The notes below the pieces were generated by a model, which made no database searches, had not been told where the DNA came from, and saw only the letters and a program-made list of their open reading frames with translations. From Mesorhizobium sp. LNHC252B00 (lineage in GTDB: Bacteria; Pseudomonadota; Alphaproteobacteria; Rhizobiales; Rhizobiaceae), in contig NZ_AYWO01000005.1 of the NCBI RefSeq assembly GCF_000502955.1, positions 334,738 to 398,737 on the forward strand: a stretch of DNA of 64,000 nt, in the 5' to 3' direction. Positions 1 through 9,322 of the stretch are shown one piece after another; the stretch's first letter is position 1; every line of letters starts with the position of its first letter. A program made the translations under genes and the position numbers.

Positions 1-1
1 C

Positions 2-862
2 GACTATCGCTACCAGCAGCATTTCAAGGCCAAGACCGGCGTCCATGGCATGGGCCGCAACATGACCGGCGCCAAGGGTGCCGACGTCACGCTGAAAGTG
101 CCGGCCGGAACGCAGGTGTTCGAGGAAGATAACGAGACGCTGATCTGCGACCTGACCGTGGTCGGCCAGCGCTTTCTGCTTGCCAAGGGCGGCAATGGCG
201 GTTTCGGCAACCAGCATTTCAAGACCTCGACCAACCAGGCACCGCGCCGCGCCAATCCCGGCCTGCCGGGCGAAGAGCTCAACATCTGGCTGCGGCTGAA
301 GCTGATCGCCGATGCCGGGCTGGTAGGGCTGCCGAATGCCGGCAAGTCGACATTCCTCGCCGCCGTCACCGCGGCCAAGCCGAAGATCGCCGACTATCCG
401 TTCACGACGCTGCATCCCGGTCTTGGCGTTGCCCGCATCGATGCGCGCGAGTTCGTCATCGCCGACATTCCAGGCCTCATCGAAGGGGCGCATGAGGGCG
501 TCGGCATCGGCGACCGCTTCCTCGGCCATGTCGAGCGCACGCGCGTGCTGCTGCATCTGGTCTCGGCCCAGGAGGAAGATCCCGGCAAGGCCTACAAGAC
601 CGTGCGCGCCGAACTCGAGGCCTATGGCCATGGCCTGGCAGACAAGATCGAGATCGTCGCGCTTTCCCAGGTCGACACGCTCGACGCCGACGCGCGCAAG
701 AAGAAGCTGGCCTCGCTGAAGCGCGCCGCCGGCCGCGCGCCGATGCTGTTGTCGGCGGTTACCGGCGAAGGGGTCGAGGCGGTGCTGCGGGCGCTGATGT
801 CGGTGGTGGCCGAGGCGCGTGAGCGGATCGCCGCGCCAATCGAGACGCGCTGGGAAAAATAG
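2..862 (+). CDS. obg: Obg/CgtA family ribosome-assembly GTPase, 5' truncated by window edge
   Basis: The frame is open from base 2, so the start and about 60 N-terminal residues lie outside the window; 286 residues are visible. The glycine-rich end of the Obg fold is followed by the G domain: G1 GLPNAGKST near base 328, and G3 [12 protein letters not shown] near base 463. The usual G4 NKxD reads SQVD near base 666, so base specificity rests on a variant motif. Obg GTPases act in 50S subunit assembly and stress or cell-cycle control. proB follows after 3 bases, suggesting one transcript. Confidence 0.96.
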   Translation, partial: DYRYQQHFKAKTGVHGMGRNMTGAKGADVTLKVPAGTQVFEEDNETLICDLTVVGQRFLLAKGGNGGFGNQHFKTSTNQAPRRANPGLPGEELNIWLRLKLIADAGLVGLPNAGKSTFLAAVTAAKPKIADYPFTTLHPGLGVARIDAREFVIADIPGLIEGAHEGVGIGDRFLGHVERTRVLLHLVSAQEEDPGKAYKTVRAELEAYGHGLADKIEIVALSQVDTLDADARKKKLASLKRAAGRAPMLLSAVTGEGVEAVLRALMSVVAEARERIAAPIETRWEK

Positions 863-865
863 GTC

Positions 866-2038
866 ATGCAGTCGCTGAAAAAATATCGGCGCATCACCGT
901 CAAGATCGGCTCGGCGCTGCTCGTCGACCGTACGATGGGCCTGAAGCGCGACTGGCTGGCCTCGCTCGCCGACGATATTGCCTTGCTGGCCCAAGGCGGC
1001 GCAGAAATCCTCGTCGTTTCCTCCGGCGCCATCGCACTTGGCCGCACCATCCTTGGCCTCGGCAAACGTGCCCTGAAGCTCGAGGAAAGCCAGGCCGCGG
1101 CAGCGGTGGGGCAGATCGCTCTGGCCGGCGCCTGGTCGGATGCGCTTGGCAAGGGCAGCCTGAAATCGGGCCAGATCCTGCTGACGCTCGGCGACACCGA
1201 GGAACGCCGCCGGTATCTCAACGCGCGGGCGACGATCTCGACGCTGCTCAAGATGAAGGCGGTGCCGGTCATAAACGAGAACGACACGGTGGCCACCTCG
1301 GAAATCCGCTACGGCGACAATGACCGGCTGGCGGCTCGCGTCGCCACCATGATGGGCGCCGATCTTTTGGTGCTGCTTTCCGACATTGACGGGCTCTATA
1401 CGGCGCCTCCGGCGCGCGATCCCCATGCAAAGTTCATTCCGGTGGTCGACCGGATCACGCCTGATATCGAGGCGATGGCGGGTGCCGCTGCTTCCGAATT
1501 GTCGCGCGGCGGCATGCGGACGAAGCTCGATGCCGGCAAGATCGCCACCGCCGCCGGCACGGCAATGATCATCACGTCGGGCACGCGGCTGTCGCCGCTG
1601 ATGGCGATCGAGCGTGGCGAGCGCGCCACCTTCTTCCGGCCGAGCAGCAACCCGGTCAAGGGCTACAAGACCTGGATCGCCGGCCAGCTCGAACCGGCCG
1701 GCCGGCTGACGGTCGATGCCGGCGCCATTGGCGCGCTTCTGTCGGGCAAGTCGCTGCTGCCGGCCGGCGTCAAGCTGGTCAGCGGCAATTTCTCGCGCGG
1801 CGACACGGTGGCGATCCTGTCTCCCGAAGGCCGCGAGATCGCGCGCGGGCTGGTTGCCTATGATGCCGGCGATGCCGTAAGGATCGCAGGCCTGAAGACG
1901 GCCGAGATCGAGACCGTGCTCGGCTACGAGGCGCGGTCCGCGATGATCCATCGAGACGACCTTGTGGTGAGCCATTCAAGCGACCAAGTAGGAGCCAGTA
2001 ACCAAGTGCTGGCCGGTGGCGATGTAAGCGGAGGATGA
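866..2038 (+). CDS. proB: Glutamate 5-kinase
   Basis: First step of proline synthesis: ATP-dependent phosphorylation of L-glutamate to gamma-glutamyl phosphate in the cytoplasm. The 390-residue product has an amino-acid-kinase domain (VKIGSALLV near the N-terminus, [10 protein letters not shown] near residue 50, and an [22 protein letters not shown]-type substrate region near 140-160). A C-terminal PUA domain occupies roughly residues 275-370, as in full-length ProB. It starts 3 bases after obg, and its stop overlaps the proA start by 4 bases, the usual way of coupling kinase and reductase, whose intermediate is labile. Confidence 0.97.
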   Translation: MQSLKKYRRITVKIGSALLVDRTMGLKRDWLASLADDIALLAQGGAEILVVSSGAIALGRTILGLGKRALKLEESQAAAAVGQIALAGAWSDALGKGSLKSGQILLTLGDTEERRRYLNARATISTLLKMKAVPVINENDTVATSEIRYGDNDRLAARVATMMGADLLVLLSDIDGLYTAPPARDPHAKFIPVVDRITPDIEAMAGAAASELSRGGMRTKLDAGKIATAAGTAMIITSGTRLSPLMAIERGERATFFRPSSNPVKGYKTWIAGQLEPAGRLTVDAGAIGALLSGKSLLPAGVKLVSGNFSRGDTVAILSPEGREIARGLVAYDAGDAVRIAGLKTAEIETVLGYEARSAMIHRDDLVVSHSSDQVGASNQVLAGGDVSGG

Positions 2039-3327
2039 GCATGCTGAAGCTGCATGAAAAATCCGGGGATGACACCGTCGCGCTGATGGCCGATATCGGC
2101 CGCCGCGCCCGCGCTGCCGCCCGACCGCTGGCGATTGCCACGACCGCCGCCAAGAACGCCGCACTCCTCGCCATGGCCGATGCGATCGTCGCTCGTCAGC
2201 AGGACATCCTCGACGCCAACGCCATCGACGTCTCGAATGGTCGGGAATCCGGGCTTTCCGGCTCCTTCATGGACCGGCTGAAGCTCAATCCGGCGCGCAT
2301 TCTAGCCATGGCAGAAGGCATCAGGGAGATCGCTGCGCTGCGCGATCCGGTCGGCGACGTGGTCGCGCAATGGGACCGGCCGAACGGCCTGCATATCGAG
2401 CGCGTGCGCACGCCGCTCGGCGTCATCGGCGTCATCTACGAGAGCCGGCCGAACGTCACGGCGGATGCCGGTGCGCTGTGTCTCAAGGCCGGCAATCCGG
2501 TGATCCTGCGCGGCGGCTCGGATTCGCTCAATTCGTCGGCCGCCATCCATGCCTGCCTGGTCGAAGGGCTGAGGAAAGCCGGCTTGCCGGAAGACGCCAT
2601 CCAACTGGTGCCGACCACCGATCGGGCCGCCGTAGGCGAGATGCTGAAAGGCCTCGACGGTACGCTCGACGTCATCATTCCGCGCGGTGGAAAAAGCCTT
2701 GTTGGGCGGGTGCAGACCGAGGCCCGGGTGCCGGTCTTCGCCCATCTCGAAGGCATCTGTCATCTCTACATCGACCGCTCCGCCAAGCTTGACATGGCGG
2801 TGCAGATCGCCGTCAACGCCAAGATGCGACGCACCGGTGTCTGCGGCGCCGCCGAAACGCTGCTGATCGACCGCGCGGTTGCCTCCACGCATCTGGTACC
2901 GATCCTCGACGCACTTCGCGCCGCCGGCTGCGAAATCCATGCCGATGCCGAAGTGCTGAAGATATTTTCCGATGCCAAGCCTGCCACTGACCTCGACTGG
3001 GTGACCGAGTATCTCGACGCCATCATCGCGGTGAAGCTAGTCGACGGTGTCGGTGGTGCGGTCGAACACATCGAGACGTTCTCCTCACATCACACCGAGG
3101 CGATCGTCGCCGAGGATGCGCAGGCGGTAGAGCGGTTCTTCAACGAGATCGATTCGGCGATCCTGCTGCACAACGCCTCGACACAGTTCGCCGACGGCGG
3201 CGAGTTCGGCATGGGCGCCGAGATCGGTATCGCCACCGGCAAGATGCACGCGCGCGGACCGGTCGGCGTCGAGCAGCTGACTTCGTTCAAATACCGCGTG
3301 CGCGGGTCCGGACAGGTGAGGCCGTGA
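2035..3327 (+). CDS. proA: Gamma-glutamyl phosphate reductase
   Basis: Second step of proline synthesis: NADPH-dependent reduction of gamma-glutamyl phosphate to glutamate-5-semialdehyde. 430 residues, close to family length, with an aldehyde-dehydrogenase-like fold. The catalytic Cys lies in the motif [13 protein letters not shown] (Cys270 from the first ATG). The C-terminal [13 protein letters not shown] segment is typical. The first ATG overlaps the proB stop (ATGA); an in-frame ATG 6 bases downstream is an alternative start. It ends the obg-proB-proA run. Confidence 0.97.
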   Translation: MSMLKLHEKSGDDTVALMADIGRRARAAARPLAIATTAAKNAALLAMADAIVARQQDILDANAIDVSNGRESGLSGSFMDRLKLNPARILAMAEGIREIAALRDPVGDVVAQWDRPNGLHIERVRTPLGVIGVIYESRPNVTADAGALCLKAGNPVILRGGSDSLNSSAAIHACLVEGLRKAGLPEDAIQLVPTTDRAAVGEMLKGLDGTLDVIIPRGGKSLVGRVQTEARVPVFAHLEGICHLYIDRSAKLDMAVQIAVNAKMRRTGVCGAAETLLIDRAVASTHLVPILDALRAAGCEIHADAEVLKIFSDAKPATDLDWVTEYLDAIIAVKLVDGVGGAVEHIETFSSHHTEAIVAEDAQAVERFFNEIDSAILLHNASTQFADGGEFGMGAEIGIATGKMHARGPVGVEQLTSFKYRVRGSGQVRP

Positions 3328-3368
3328 CGTCTTTCATCGATAGAGCTTGAGGCGGTTGCGCGCGTCTA

Positions 3369-3522
3369 CCCCCCTCTGTCCTGCCGGACATCTCCCCCTC
3401 AAGGGGGGAGATTGGCTGACATTTCTCGCTTCGCTAGTCGCCGTCGATGCAGAATTCGCACTGCCAATGAAGCTACCAACCTCCCCCCACGAGGGGGAGG
3501 TGTCCGGCAGGACAGAGGGGGG
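3369..3522 (+). repeat. Long inverted repeat with pyrimidine/purine-rich arms
   Basis: Outer arms of 32 bases (3369-3400 and 3491-3522) are reverse complements except at one position. Similarity continues inward for about 15 bases into AAGGGGGGAGATTGG on the left and its complement on the right. The arms contain CTGTCCTGCCGGACATCTCC. A spacer of about 60-90 bases separates them. This looks like a rhizobial intergenic repeat rather than a Rho-independent terminator, since no T-run follows. It fills the gap between proA and nadD. Confidence 0.85.
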
Positions 3523-3578
3523 CGCCTAGCGCAATGCTATCTCCTTCCCCACCCGCAATCCCCTCCCACTATCTCAAA

Positions 3579-4166
3579 ATGCCGCATGCCGAGAAAGGGC
3601 TGGCCGTCGGCCTGTTCGGCGGCTCGTTCAATCCGCCGCATGCAGGCCATGCTCTGGTCGCCGAAATCGCGCTCCGGCGCCTGGCGCTCGACCAACTCTG
3701 GTGGATGGTGACGCCCGGCAACCCGCTGAAGAGCACAGGCGAGCTGGCGCCGCTCAGCGAACGGCTGCAACTGTCCGAGCAGATCGCCAAGAACCCCAAG
3801 ATCAAGGTCACCGCTTTCGAGGCGGCGCATCATGTGCGCTACACCGCCGACGCGCTGGCGCTGGTCAAGGCGCGCAATCCCGGCGTCGACTTCGTCTGGA
3901 TCATGGGTGCGGATAGTTTGCGCGATTTCCATCGCTGGCAGCGCTGGCGCGAGATCGTCATGACCTTCCCGATCGCCGTCATCGACCGCCCGGGCGCGAC
4001 GCTGTCATTCCTGTCGTCTGTCGTCGCCAAGACCTTCGACTACGCCCGCGTCGACGAAGGGGATGCGCCGAGGCTTGCTCGCATGAAGGCGCCGGCCTGG
4101 ACCTTCATTCACGGCCCGCGTTCGTCGCTATCGTCGAGCGCGATCCGCAAGCTGGCGAAGGGGTGA
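3579..4166 (+). CDS. nadD: Nicotinate-nucleotide adenylyltransferase
   Basis: Joins ATP and nicotinate mononucleotide to make deamido-NAD. The nucleotidyltransferase signature GLFGGSFNPPHAGH is near the N-terminus and the C-terminal SSSAIRK matches the ISSTxxR motif. The start at 3579 (MPHAEKGL) gives 195 residues and puts the signature at about residue 10. An in-frame ATG at 3534 would add 15 residues unlike the family and partly derived from the sequence beside the inverted repeat. nadD followed by rsfS and rlmH is a conserved rhizobial order; here mscS lies between nadD and rsfS on the other strand. Confidence 0.96.
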   Translation: MPHAEKGLAVGLFGGSFNPPHAGHALVAEIALRRLALDQLWWMVTPGNPLKSTGELAPLSERLQLSEQIAKNPKIKVTAFEAAHHVRYTADALALVKARNPGVDFVWIMGADSLRDFHRWQRWREIVMTFPIAVIDRPGATLSFLSSVVAKTFDYARVDEGDAPRLARMKAPAWTFIHGPRSSLSSSAIRKLAKG

Positions 4167-4266
4167 GTCGCTTACCCTGTCATGTCGCTCTTATCGCTCC
4201 CTTTGCCCGTTTCATGGGCAATCCTGAGTAGGCATGACGTGCGGGATCGGCGCAACGGCTAGCCGA

Positions 4267-5118
4267 TCATTGCCGGCGGGCCTCCGGCGCCGGCGCTTCC
4301 GGTGGCGGCCGCGGAATCGATATGCCTTCCGAATCGAATTGCTGCTTGGCACGCTTGGTGAGGTCGGTCTGGGTGGCGAAGAAGTCCGCCGAAGATGTCC
4401 AGTAGCGCAAGGCAATCGACACGGTGCTGTCGCCCAATGTCGCGACGAAAGCGATCGGCGCCGGCTCACGTTTCACCCGCCGATCGGAGCCGGCAATGGC
4501 GAGCAAGGTCTTCTGGGCGCGGTCGATGTCGTTCCAGGAGCCGATGGAGAGTGTGATGTCGCTGCGACGCACACCATTGCGGGTGAAGTTGCGCACCGGC
4601 TGATTCCACAGCGTCGAATTGGGCGCCAGGATATAGACCCCTTCGGCGGTCCTGAGCTTGGTCGCGAACAGGCCGATCTCCTCGATCGTGCCGGCAATCG
4701 AACCGACCTCGACGGATTCGCCGATGCGGAATGGCCGCAGCGCCAGAAGCATGATGCCGGCGGCGATGTTCTGCAGCGTGCCTTGCAACGCCAGGCCGAT
4801 GGCCAGGCCGATGGCGCCGATGGCGGCGATGATCGACGCCGTCTGCACGCCGAATTGGCCAAGCACCATGATGGTGACGAGGATCAGGATGGCATAGCGG
4901 ACGATCTTGGAGAAGAAATGCCGCAGCGTTTGGTCGAAGCCATGGATATGGCCGAGGCCGGCGAAGATCGAACGTTCGGCAAGCCCGGCGATGATGTAGC
5001 CGACAACCAAAAGGATGACGGCGCCGATGGCCGAGAATGAGTATGAAACGATCAGCGTGCTCAGTTGCGCGAGGCCGGCCTGGACGGCGGCAAGTGTGTT
5101 TTGCGGGTCGATCGGCAT
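4267..5118 (-). CDS. Small-conductance mechanosensitive channel (MscS family)
   Basis: 283 residues with three hydrophobic segments (about 20-45, 65-88 and 92-120). The third, rich in Ala/Gly (IAAIGAIGLAIGLALQGTLQN), is the MscS pore helix. It is followed by the beta-domain signature (RPFRIGESVEVGSIAGTIEEIGLF) and the cytoplasmic vestibule. Members are inner-membrane channels that open under membrane tension during hypo-osmotic shock. The C-terminus ends in a Pro/Ala/Arg-rich tail. It stands alone, convergent with nadD and divergent from rsfS. Confidence 0.94.
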   Translation of the reverse strand: MPIDPQNTLAAVQAGLAQLSTLIVSYSFSAIGAVILLVVGYIIAGLAERSIFAGLGHIHGFDQTLRHFFSKIVRYAILILVTIMVLGQFGVQTASIIAAIGAIGLAIGLALQGTLQNIAAGIMLLALRPFRIGESVEVGSIAGTIEEIGLFATKLRTAEGVYILAPNSTLWNQPVRNFTRNGVRRSDITLSIGSWNDIDRAQKTLLAIAGSDRRVKREPAPIAFVATLGDSTVSIALRYWTSSADFFATQTDLTKRAKQQFDSEGISIPRPPPEAPAPEARRQ

Positions 5119-5359
5119 GTTGAAAATCCGGTTGGTCGGTCAGCCGATAACCCGTGCGGGAAGCGAGGGTTCCGATCTTTTCCGGCGTGCGGCGGAACCA
5201 CAGGACCGAGAATACGTTCGTGCCAGGCAGGTCGCGTCTTGAAACTGTAAGGGAACTCTGCCTATCTAAGTGGCGTCACCTGCTTTTAAGGGTGATTTGG
5301 TTGTTCTTGCTGCGAAAGGAAATACACTGAGAACAGCACTGCGGAAGAAGGCCGATATC

Positions 5360-5737
5360 ATGCCTTCGCCGGCCAGGATCAGCGTAGACGACGCCGTGTC
5401 CCGTGCCATCAAGACAGTCCTTGCCAGTCTGGAAGACTCCAAGGCGGAAAACATTGTCTCCATCGACATCCAGGGAAAATCGAGTCTGGGCGACTACATG
5501 GTCGTCGCTTCGGGTCGATCGCACCGTCATGTCTCGGCTGTCGCCGATCATCTTCTCAAAGCGCTCAAGGATGCCGGGCTCGGCATGGCGCGCGTCGAGG
5601 GTTTGGCAGGTGCCGACTGGGTCCTGATCGATTCGGGCGACATCATCGTTCATGTCTTCCGCCCCGAGGTCCGCGAATTCTACAATCTTGAAAAGATGTG
5701 GCAGGCGCCGGATCTCGAGGAAGAGACCCTCCACTAA
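5360..5737 (+). CDS. rsfS: Ribosomal silencing factor RsfS (Iojap/DUF143)
   Basis: Iojap-family protein that binds L14 on the 50S subunit and blocks subunit joining in starved cells. Characteristic segments are SSLGDYMVVASGRSHRHVSA and GADWVLIDSGDIIVHVFRPE followed by REFYNLEKMW. The ATG at 5360 gives 125 residues, near family length. An upstream in-frame GTG at 5270 would add 30 residues not typical of RsfS. It is followed by a short perfect palindrome and then rlmH, the usual partner. Confidence 0.93.
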   Translation: MPSPARISVDDAVSRAIKTVLASLEDSKAENIVSIDIQGKSSLGDYMVVASGRSHRHVSAVADHLLKALKDAGLGMARVEGLAGADWVLIDSGDIIVHVFRPEVREFYNLEKMWQAPDLEEETLH

Positions 5738-5750
5738 GCCGTCTTTGTTT

Positions 5751-5774
5751 TGATGCATGTCATCGCATGCATCA
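5751..5774 (+). repeat. ATGCATG-type palindrome (copy 1)
   Basis: Perfect 9-base arms TGATGCATG (5751-5759) and CATGCATCA (5766-5774) around TCATCG. It lies between rsfS and rlmH. Three longer elements with the same ATGCATG ends occur at 6344, 52756 and 60039, so this is probably the smallest member of a dispersed rhizobial repeat family. Confidence 0.75.
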
Positions 5775-5793
5775 GCGGCTTATAGGGGCAAGG

Positions 5794-6276
5794 ATGAAGA
5801 TATCAGTTCATGCCGTGGGCCGGATGAAAGCCGGCCCCGAGAAGCTGCTCGCCGACCGCTATTTCGAGCGCTTCGCCAAGAGCGGCCCGGCGGTGGGACT
5901 TGAATTCGCCGGCATTGCCGAGATCGCCGAAGGTCGCGGTCAGACCGCCAACGAGCGGCGGCGCGAGGAAGGCCAAAAGCTGCAGACGCAGTTGCAGCCC
6001 GGCACCGCACTGATCCTGCTCGACGAACGCGGCAAGAGCTTTTCCTCGGAAGATTTCGCCGGCCGCCTCGGCCTGCTGCGTGACGGTGGCCGCAAGGCGC
6101 TGATCATCGCCATTGGCGGCGCCGACGGCCACGACCAGTCGCTGCGCGATCAGGCCGAATTGGTGATGTCGTTCGGATTGCTGACCTGGCCGCATCAATT
6201 GGTGCGGGTGATGCTGGGAGAGCAGCTTTATAGGGTGGCAACCATCCTTTCGGGACATCCGTATCATCGCTCGTAA
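5794..6276 (+). CDS. rlmH: 23S rRNA (pseudouridine-1915-N3)-methyltransferase RlmH
   Basis: SPOUT-class methyltransferase that modifies pseudouridine 1915 in helix 69 of 23S rRNA. 160 residues from the ATG at 5794, which has AGGGGCAAGG just upstream; an earlier in-frame ATG at 5698 lies inside rsfS and is rejected. Visible SPOUT features are the trefoil-knot region IIAIGGADGH, then LRDQAELVMSFGLLTWPHQL, VRVMLGEQLYRVATIL and the closing HPYHR. It follows rsfS, as in many bacteria. Confidence 0.96.
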   Translation: MKISVHAVGRMKAGPEKLLADRYFERFAKSGPAVGLEFAGIAEIAEGRGQTANERRREEGQKLQTQLQPGTALILLDERGKSFSSEDFAGRLGLLRDGGRKALIIAIGGADGHDQSLRDQAELVMSFGLLTWPHQLVRVMLGEQLYRVATILSGHPYHRS

Positions 6277-6343
6277 ACCGGTGAATTGCGCGACTCACCC
6301 GGATTTCCGCCCCAATGCCGGTGCAAGACTGGCTTTTGGTATT

Positions 6344-6388
6344 ATGCATGTCGCATTCCGGGACCTGACCACTTTGGGCGGCATGCAT
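6344..6388 (+). repeat. ATGCATG-type palindromic repeat (copy 2)
   Basis: Arms ATGCATG (6344-6350) and CATGCAT (6382-6388); the arms extend imperfectly inward as GTCGC against GGCGG. The inner part contains CCGGGACC and ACTTTGGGC, like the CCCAAAA/TTTTGGG core of the copy at 60039. It occupies the 179-base gap between rlmH and the EnvC-like gene. Confidence 0.65.
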
Positions 6389-6455
6389 TTGGAAACGGGC
6401 CTTTCAAACATGGTTGATGGTTCGTTAACGAAGCCGCAGATAGAGTCGACACCGA

Positions 6456-7796
6456 ATGTCTGAAGGCTGGAAATCGAAAACGGGCTCATGGCGCGCGCGC
6501 TGCGGCATCGCGGCGGCGGCGCTTGTCCTGTCGCTGCATGCGGGGCTGGCCGAGAACACGCTCGACATGGCTCCCGATCCTGACCAGAGCCGCGCCGAAT
6601 ACGAACGGGTATCGAAGGAGATCACGCTGTCGTCGGAACGATTGGCCAAGCTCTCCGCCGACATCGCGACCATCAAGAAGGATCACGCTTCGATCACGGC
6701 AGCCCTGATCCAGTCGGCGATGACCGAGCAGAAGCTCGGCCAGGACATAGAGGACATCGGCGCAAGGCTGGAAGGGCTGAAGGGTCAGGAGCAAAAGATC
6801 CGCGTCTCGCTTGCGTCCCGGCGCGACGTGCTGGCCGAAGTGCTGGGCGCCCTGCAGCGCATGGGGCTGAACCCACCGCCGGCGATCCTGGTCAAGCCGG
6901 AGGACGCGCTGTCGTCGGTGCGCAGCGCCATCCTGCTCGGTGCCGTGGTGCCGGAACTGCGTCAGCAGACCGATGGCCTGTTGGCCGATCTCAAGGAGCA
7001 GACGAAGGTCACGGCTTCGATCGAGGCGGAGCGAGCGCGGCTGACGGCGGCGGTCGGCGACCAGGTGGCGGAAAAGAAGCGACTTGGCATGCTGCTGGAA
7101 GCCAAGCAGAAGCTCGAAGCCGACACGCAAACGCAAATGGCGGCTGAAAAGCAGCGATCCGAGGCGCTGGCGGCCAAGGCCGGCAGCTTGAAGGAATTGA
7201 TCGCGTCGCTCGAAGCGCAGCAGGCCGACAAGACCCGCAAGGCTGCCGATGCGGCAAAGGCCGCCGAGCAGAAGGCGGCGGACGCCGACAAGACGTCAAC
7301 GCCGGCGGAACCGGCGTCGCTGCCGGTGCCGGAAGGCAACCGGCTTGCCGCCGCGGCGCCTTTTTCAGCGTTGCAGGGACAGATCGCGCTGCCGGTGACC
7401 GGCCGTATCCAAAGGCGATTCGGCACCGATGACGGTGACGGCGCGATGATGCTTGGCGACATGGTTGCGACACAATCGGGAGCCATCGTTACCGCGCCGG
7501 CGGATGGAAATGTGCTTTATGCGGGGCCGTTTCGCTCTTATGGTCAACTCTTGATCCTTAACGCAGGCGACGGCTATCATGTCGTTTTGGCGGGGATGAG
7601 CAGAATCAGCGTCGCGACCGGTCAATCAGTGCTCGCAGGAGAGCCGGTCGGCGCGATGGGAGAGGCCAGGGCGGCGAGCACCTCGGTTTCGAAGAATGGA
7701 AATGCCACGCCGGAGCTCTATGTTGAGTTTCGCAAGGATGGAAAACCCGTCGATCCGGCCCCTTGGTGGGCGGACCGTTTATCTGGAAGGACGTGA
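6456..7796 (+). CDS. EnvC-like murein hydrolase activator with degenerate LytM (M23) domain
   Basis: 446 residues. The N-terminal signal sequence (about residues 1-32) predicts export to the periplasm. Residues about 40-255 are long Lys/Glu/Ala-rich coiled coil, and a LytM/M23 domain occupies about 310-440. The zinc-binding residues of active M23 enzymes are not seen: the usual HxGxD region reads GDMVATQSG and the HxHFE region reads ELYVEF. This fits EnvC-type proteins, which activate amidases instead of cutting peptidoglycan. ctpA starts 3 bases after the stop, so the two are probably co-transcribed in cell-wall remodelling. Confidence 0.9.
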   Translation: MSEGWKSKTGSWRARCGIAAAALVLSLHAGLAENTLDMAPDPDQSRAEYERVSKEITLSSERLAKLSADIATIKKDHASITAALIQSAMTEQKLGQDIEDIGARLEGLKGQEQKIRVSLASRRDVLAEVLGALQRMGLNPPPAILVKPEDALSSVRSAILLGAVVPELRQQTDGLLADLKEQTKVTASIEAERARLTAAVGDQVAEKKRLGMLLEAKQKLEADTQTQMAAEKQRSEALAAKAGSLKELIASLEAQQADKTRKAADAAKAAEQKAADADKTSTPAEPASLPVPEGNRLAAAAPFSALQGQIALPVTGRIQRRFGTDDGDGAMMLGDMVATQSGAIVTAPADGNVLYAGPFRSYGQLLILNAGDGYHVVLAGMSRISVATGQSVLAGEPVGAMGEARAASTSVSKNGNATPELYVEFRKDGKPVDPAPWWADRLSGRT

Positions 7797-7799
7797 ATA

Positions 7800-9128
7800 A
7801 TGCGGAAACTGTCGCTTCTGTTTGCCGGTGCGCTGATGGGCGCGTCCGCGATGAGCCTTGTTTACGGTACGCCCGGCTCGGCGGCGAACGCTGCAGGGTC
7901 GGAGACCTACAAGCAATTGGCGATCTTCGGCGATATCTTCGAGCGGGTGCGGGCGCAGTATGTGACGCCACCCGACGATAAGTCGCTGGTCGAGAACGCC
8001 ATTAACGGCATGCTCGCCTCGCTTGACCCGCACTCCTCCTACATGAACGCCGAGCAGGCGCAGGATATGCGCGTCCAGACCAAGGGCGAGTTCGGCGGCC
8101 TCGGCATCGAGGTCACCATGGAGAACGATCTGGTCAAGGTGATCACGCCGATCGACGACACACCGGCCGCCAAGGCAGGCGTGCTGGCCGGCGACTATAT
8201 TGCCAAGATCGACGGCGAAGAGGTTCGCGGTCTGACCCTCAACGACGCAGTCGACAAGATGCGCGGCCTGGTCAACACGCCGATCAAGCTCACCATCCTG
8301 CGCCAGGGCGCCGACAAGCCGATCGAACTGACGGTCGTGCGCGACATCATCAAGGTCAAGGCGGTCAAGTTCCGGGTCGAAAATGACATCGGCTACATGA
8401 AGATCACCTCCTTCACCGAAAAGACGTATGACGACCTCGAGAACGCTATCGACACGATCAAGAAGCAGGTGCCGGACAACAAGCTCAAGGGTTACGTTCT
8501 CGATCTCCGCCTCAATCCGGGTGGTCTGCTCGACCAGGCGGTGAGCGTGTCCGATGCTTTCCTCAACCGTGGCGAGATCGTCTCGACGCGCGGTCGCGAT
8601 CCCAAGGACGTCACCCGCTTCGACGCCAAGCCCAAGCAGGTCGACGACATCAATGGCAAGCCGATGATCGTTCTGGTCAATGGCGGTTCGGCAAGCGCGT
8701 CGGAAATCGTCGCTGGTGCGTTGCAGGACCTGCGCCGTGTCACGGTGGTCGGCACGCAGTCCTTCGGCAAGGGTTCGGTGCAGACGATCATTCCGCTCGG
8801 CGAGAATGGCGCACTCAGGCTGACGACGGCGCTCTATTACACGCCGTCCGGCAAATCGATCCAAGGCAAGGGCATCACGCCCGACATCAAGGTCGATCAG
8901 CCGCTGCCGCCGGAACTGCAGGGCAGGGACCTGACGCGCGGCGAATCCGACCTCAAGGGCCATATCAAGGGCGCCGACGAGAGCAAGACCGGTTCGGGCT
9001 CGGCCGCCTATGTGCCGCCGGATCCGAAGGACGATCTGCAGCTCATCTATGCCGAGCAGCTGCTGCGCGGCCAGAAGACCGATCCGTCCTTCCCGCCCAA
9101 TCCGCAGAAGGCCGTTCTCAACCAGTAA
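7800..9128 (+). CDS. ctpA: C-terminal processing peptidase, S41 family
   Basis: Periplasmic serine protease that trims protein C-termini. 442 residues: signal peptide (about 1-28), PDZ domain (about 90-165, with GGLGIEV and VKVITPIDDTPAAKAG), then the S41 catalytic domain. The Ser/Lys dyad is visible in GSASASEIVAGAL (Ser) and GTQSFGKGSVQT (Lys). The C-terminus after the domain is polar and low-complexity. It follows the EnvC-like gene after 3 bases; in other bacteria CtpA-type proteases work on cell-wall hydrolases. Confidence 0.96.
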   Translation: MRKLSLLFAGALMGASAMSLVYGTPGSAANAAGSETYKQLAIFGDIFERVRAQYVTPPDDKSLVENAINGMLASLDPHSSYMNAEQAQDMRVQTKGEFGGLGIEVTMENDLVKVITPIDDTPAAKAGVLAGDYIAKIDGEEVRGLTLNDAVDKMRGLVNTPIKLTILRQGADKPIELTVVRDIIKVKAVKFRVENDIGYMKITSFTEKTYDDLENAIDTIKKQVPDNKLKGYVLDLRLNPGGLLDQAVSVSDAFLNRGEIVSTRGRDPKDVTRFDAKPKQVDDINGKPMIVLVNGGSASASEIVAGALQDLRRVTVVGTQSFGKGSVQTIIPLGENGALRLTTALYYTPSGKSIQGKGITPDIKVDQPLPPELQGRDLTRGESDLKGHIKGADESKTGSGSAAYVPPDPKDDLQLIYAEQLLRGQKTDPSFPPNPQKAVLNQ

Positions 9129-9322
9129 GCGGTGCTGCCGACAACAGGTCTGGCTGCCCGATGGAAGCAATGCGATGCTGCCGGGACCGAAAGGTTCCGG
9201 CAGTTTGATTCGGGGGCAAGGCAAAGCCCCAACACGGCGACAGGGGTGCGCCAGGATTATGAATTCGCGCATGTCTTTTCGAAACGGTTTCGTCTTCGAA
9301 GCCATGCGCCCGGGGATTAGGC

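Noticed and set aside
4234-5040. Long plus-strand frame opposite the MscS gene
   Set aside because: High GC produces antisense frames; the minus frame has clear MscS motifs and this one is low-complexity with no family resemblance.
7779-9305. 508-residue minus-strand frame opposite ctpA
   Set aside because: Shadow of ctpA; composition is Arg/His/Asp-rich antisense type and no domain is visible.
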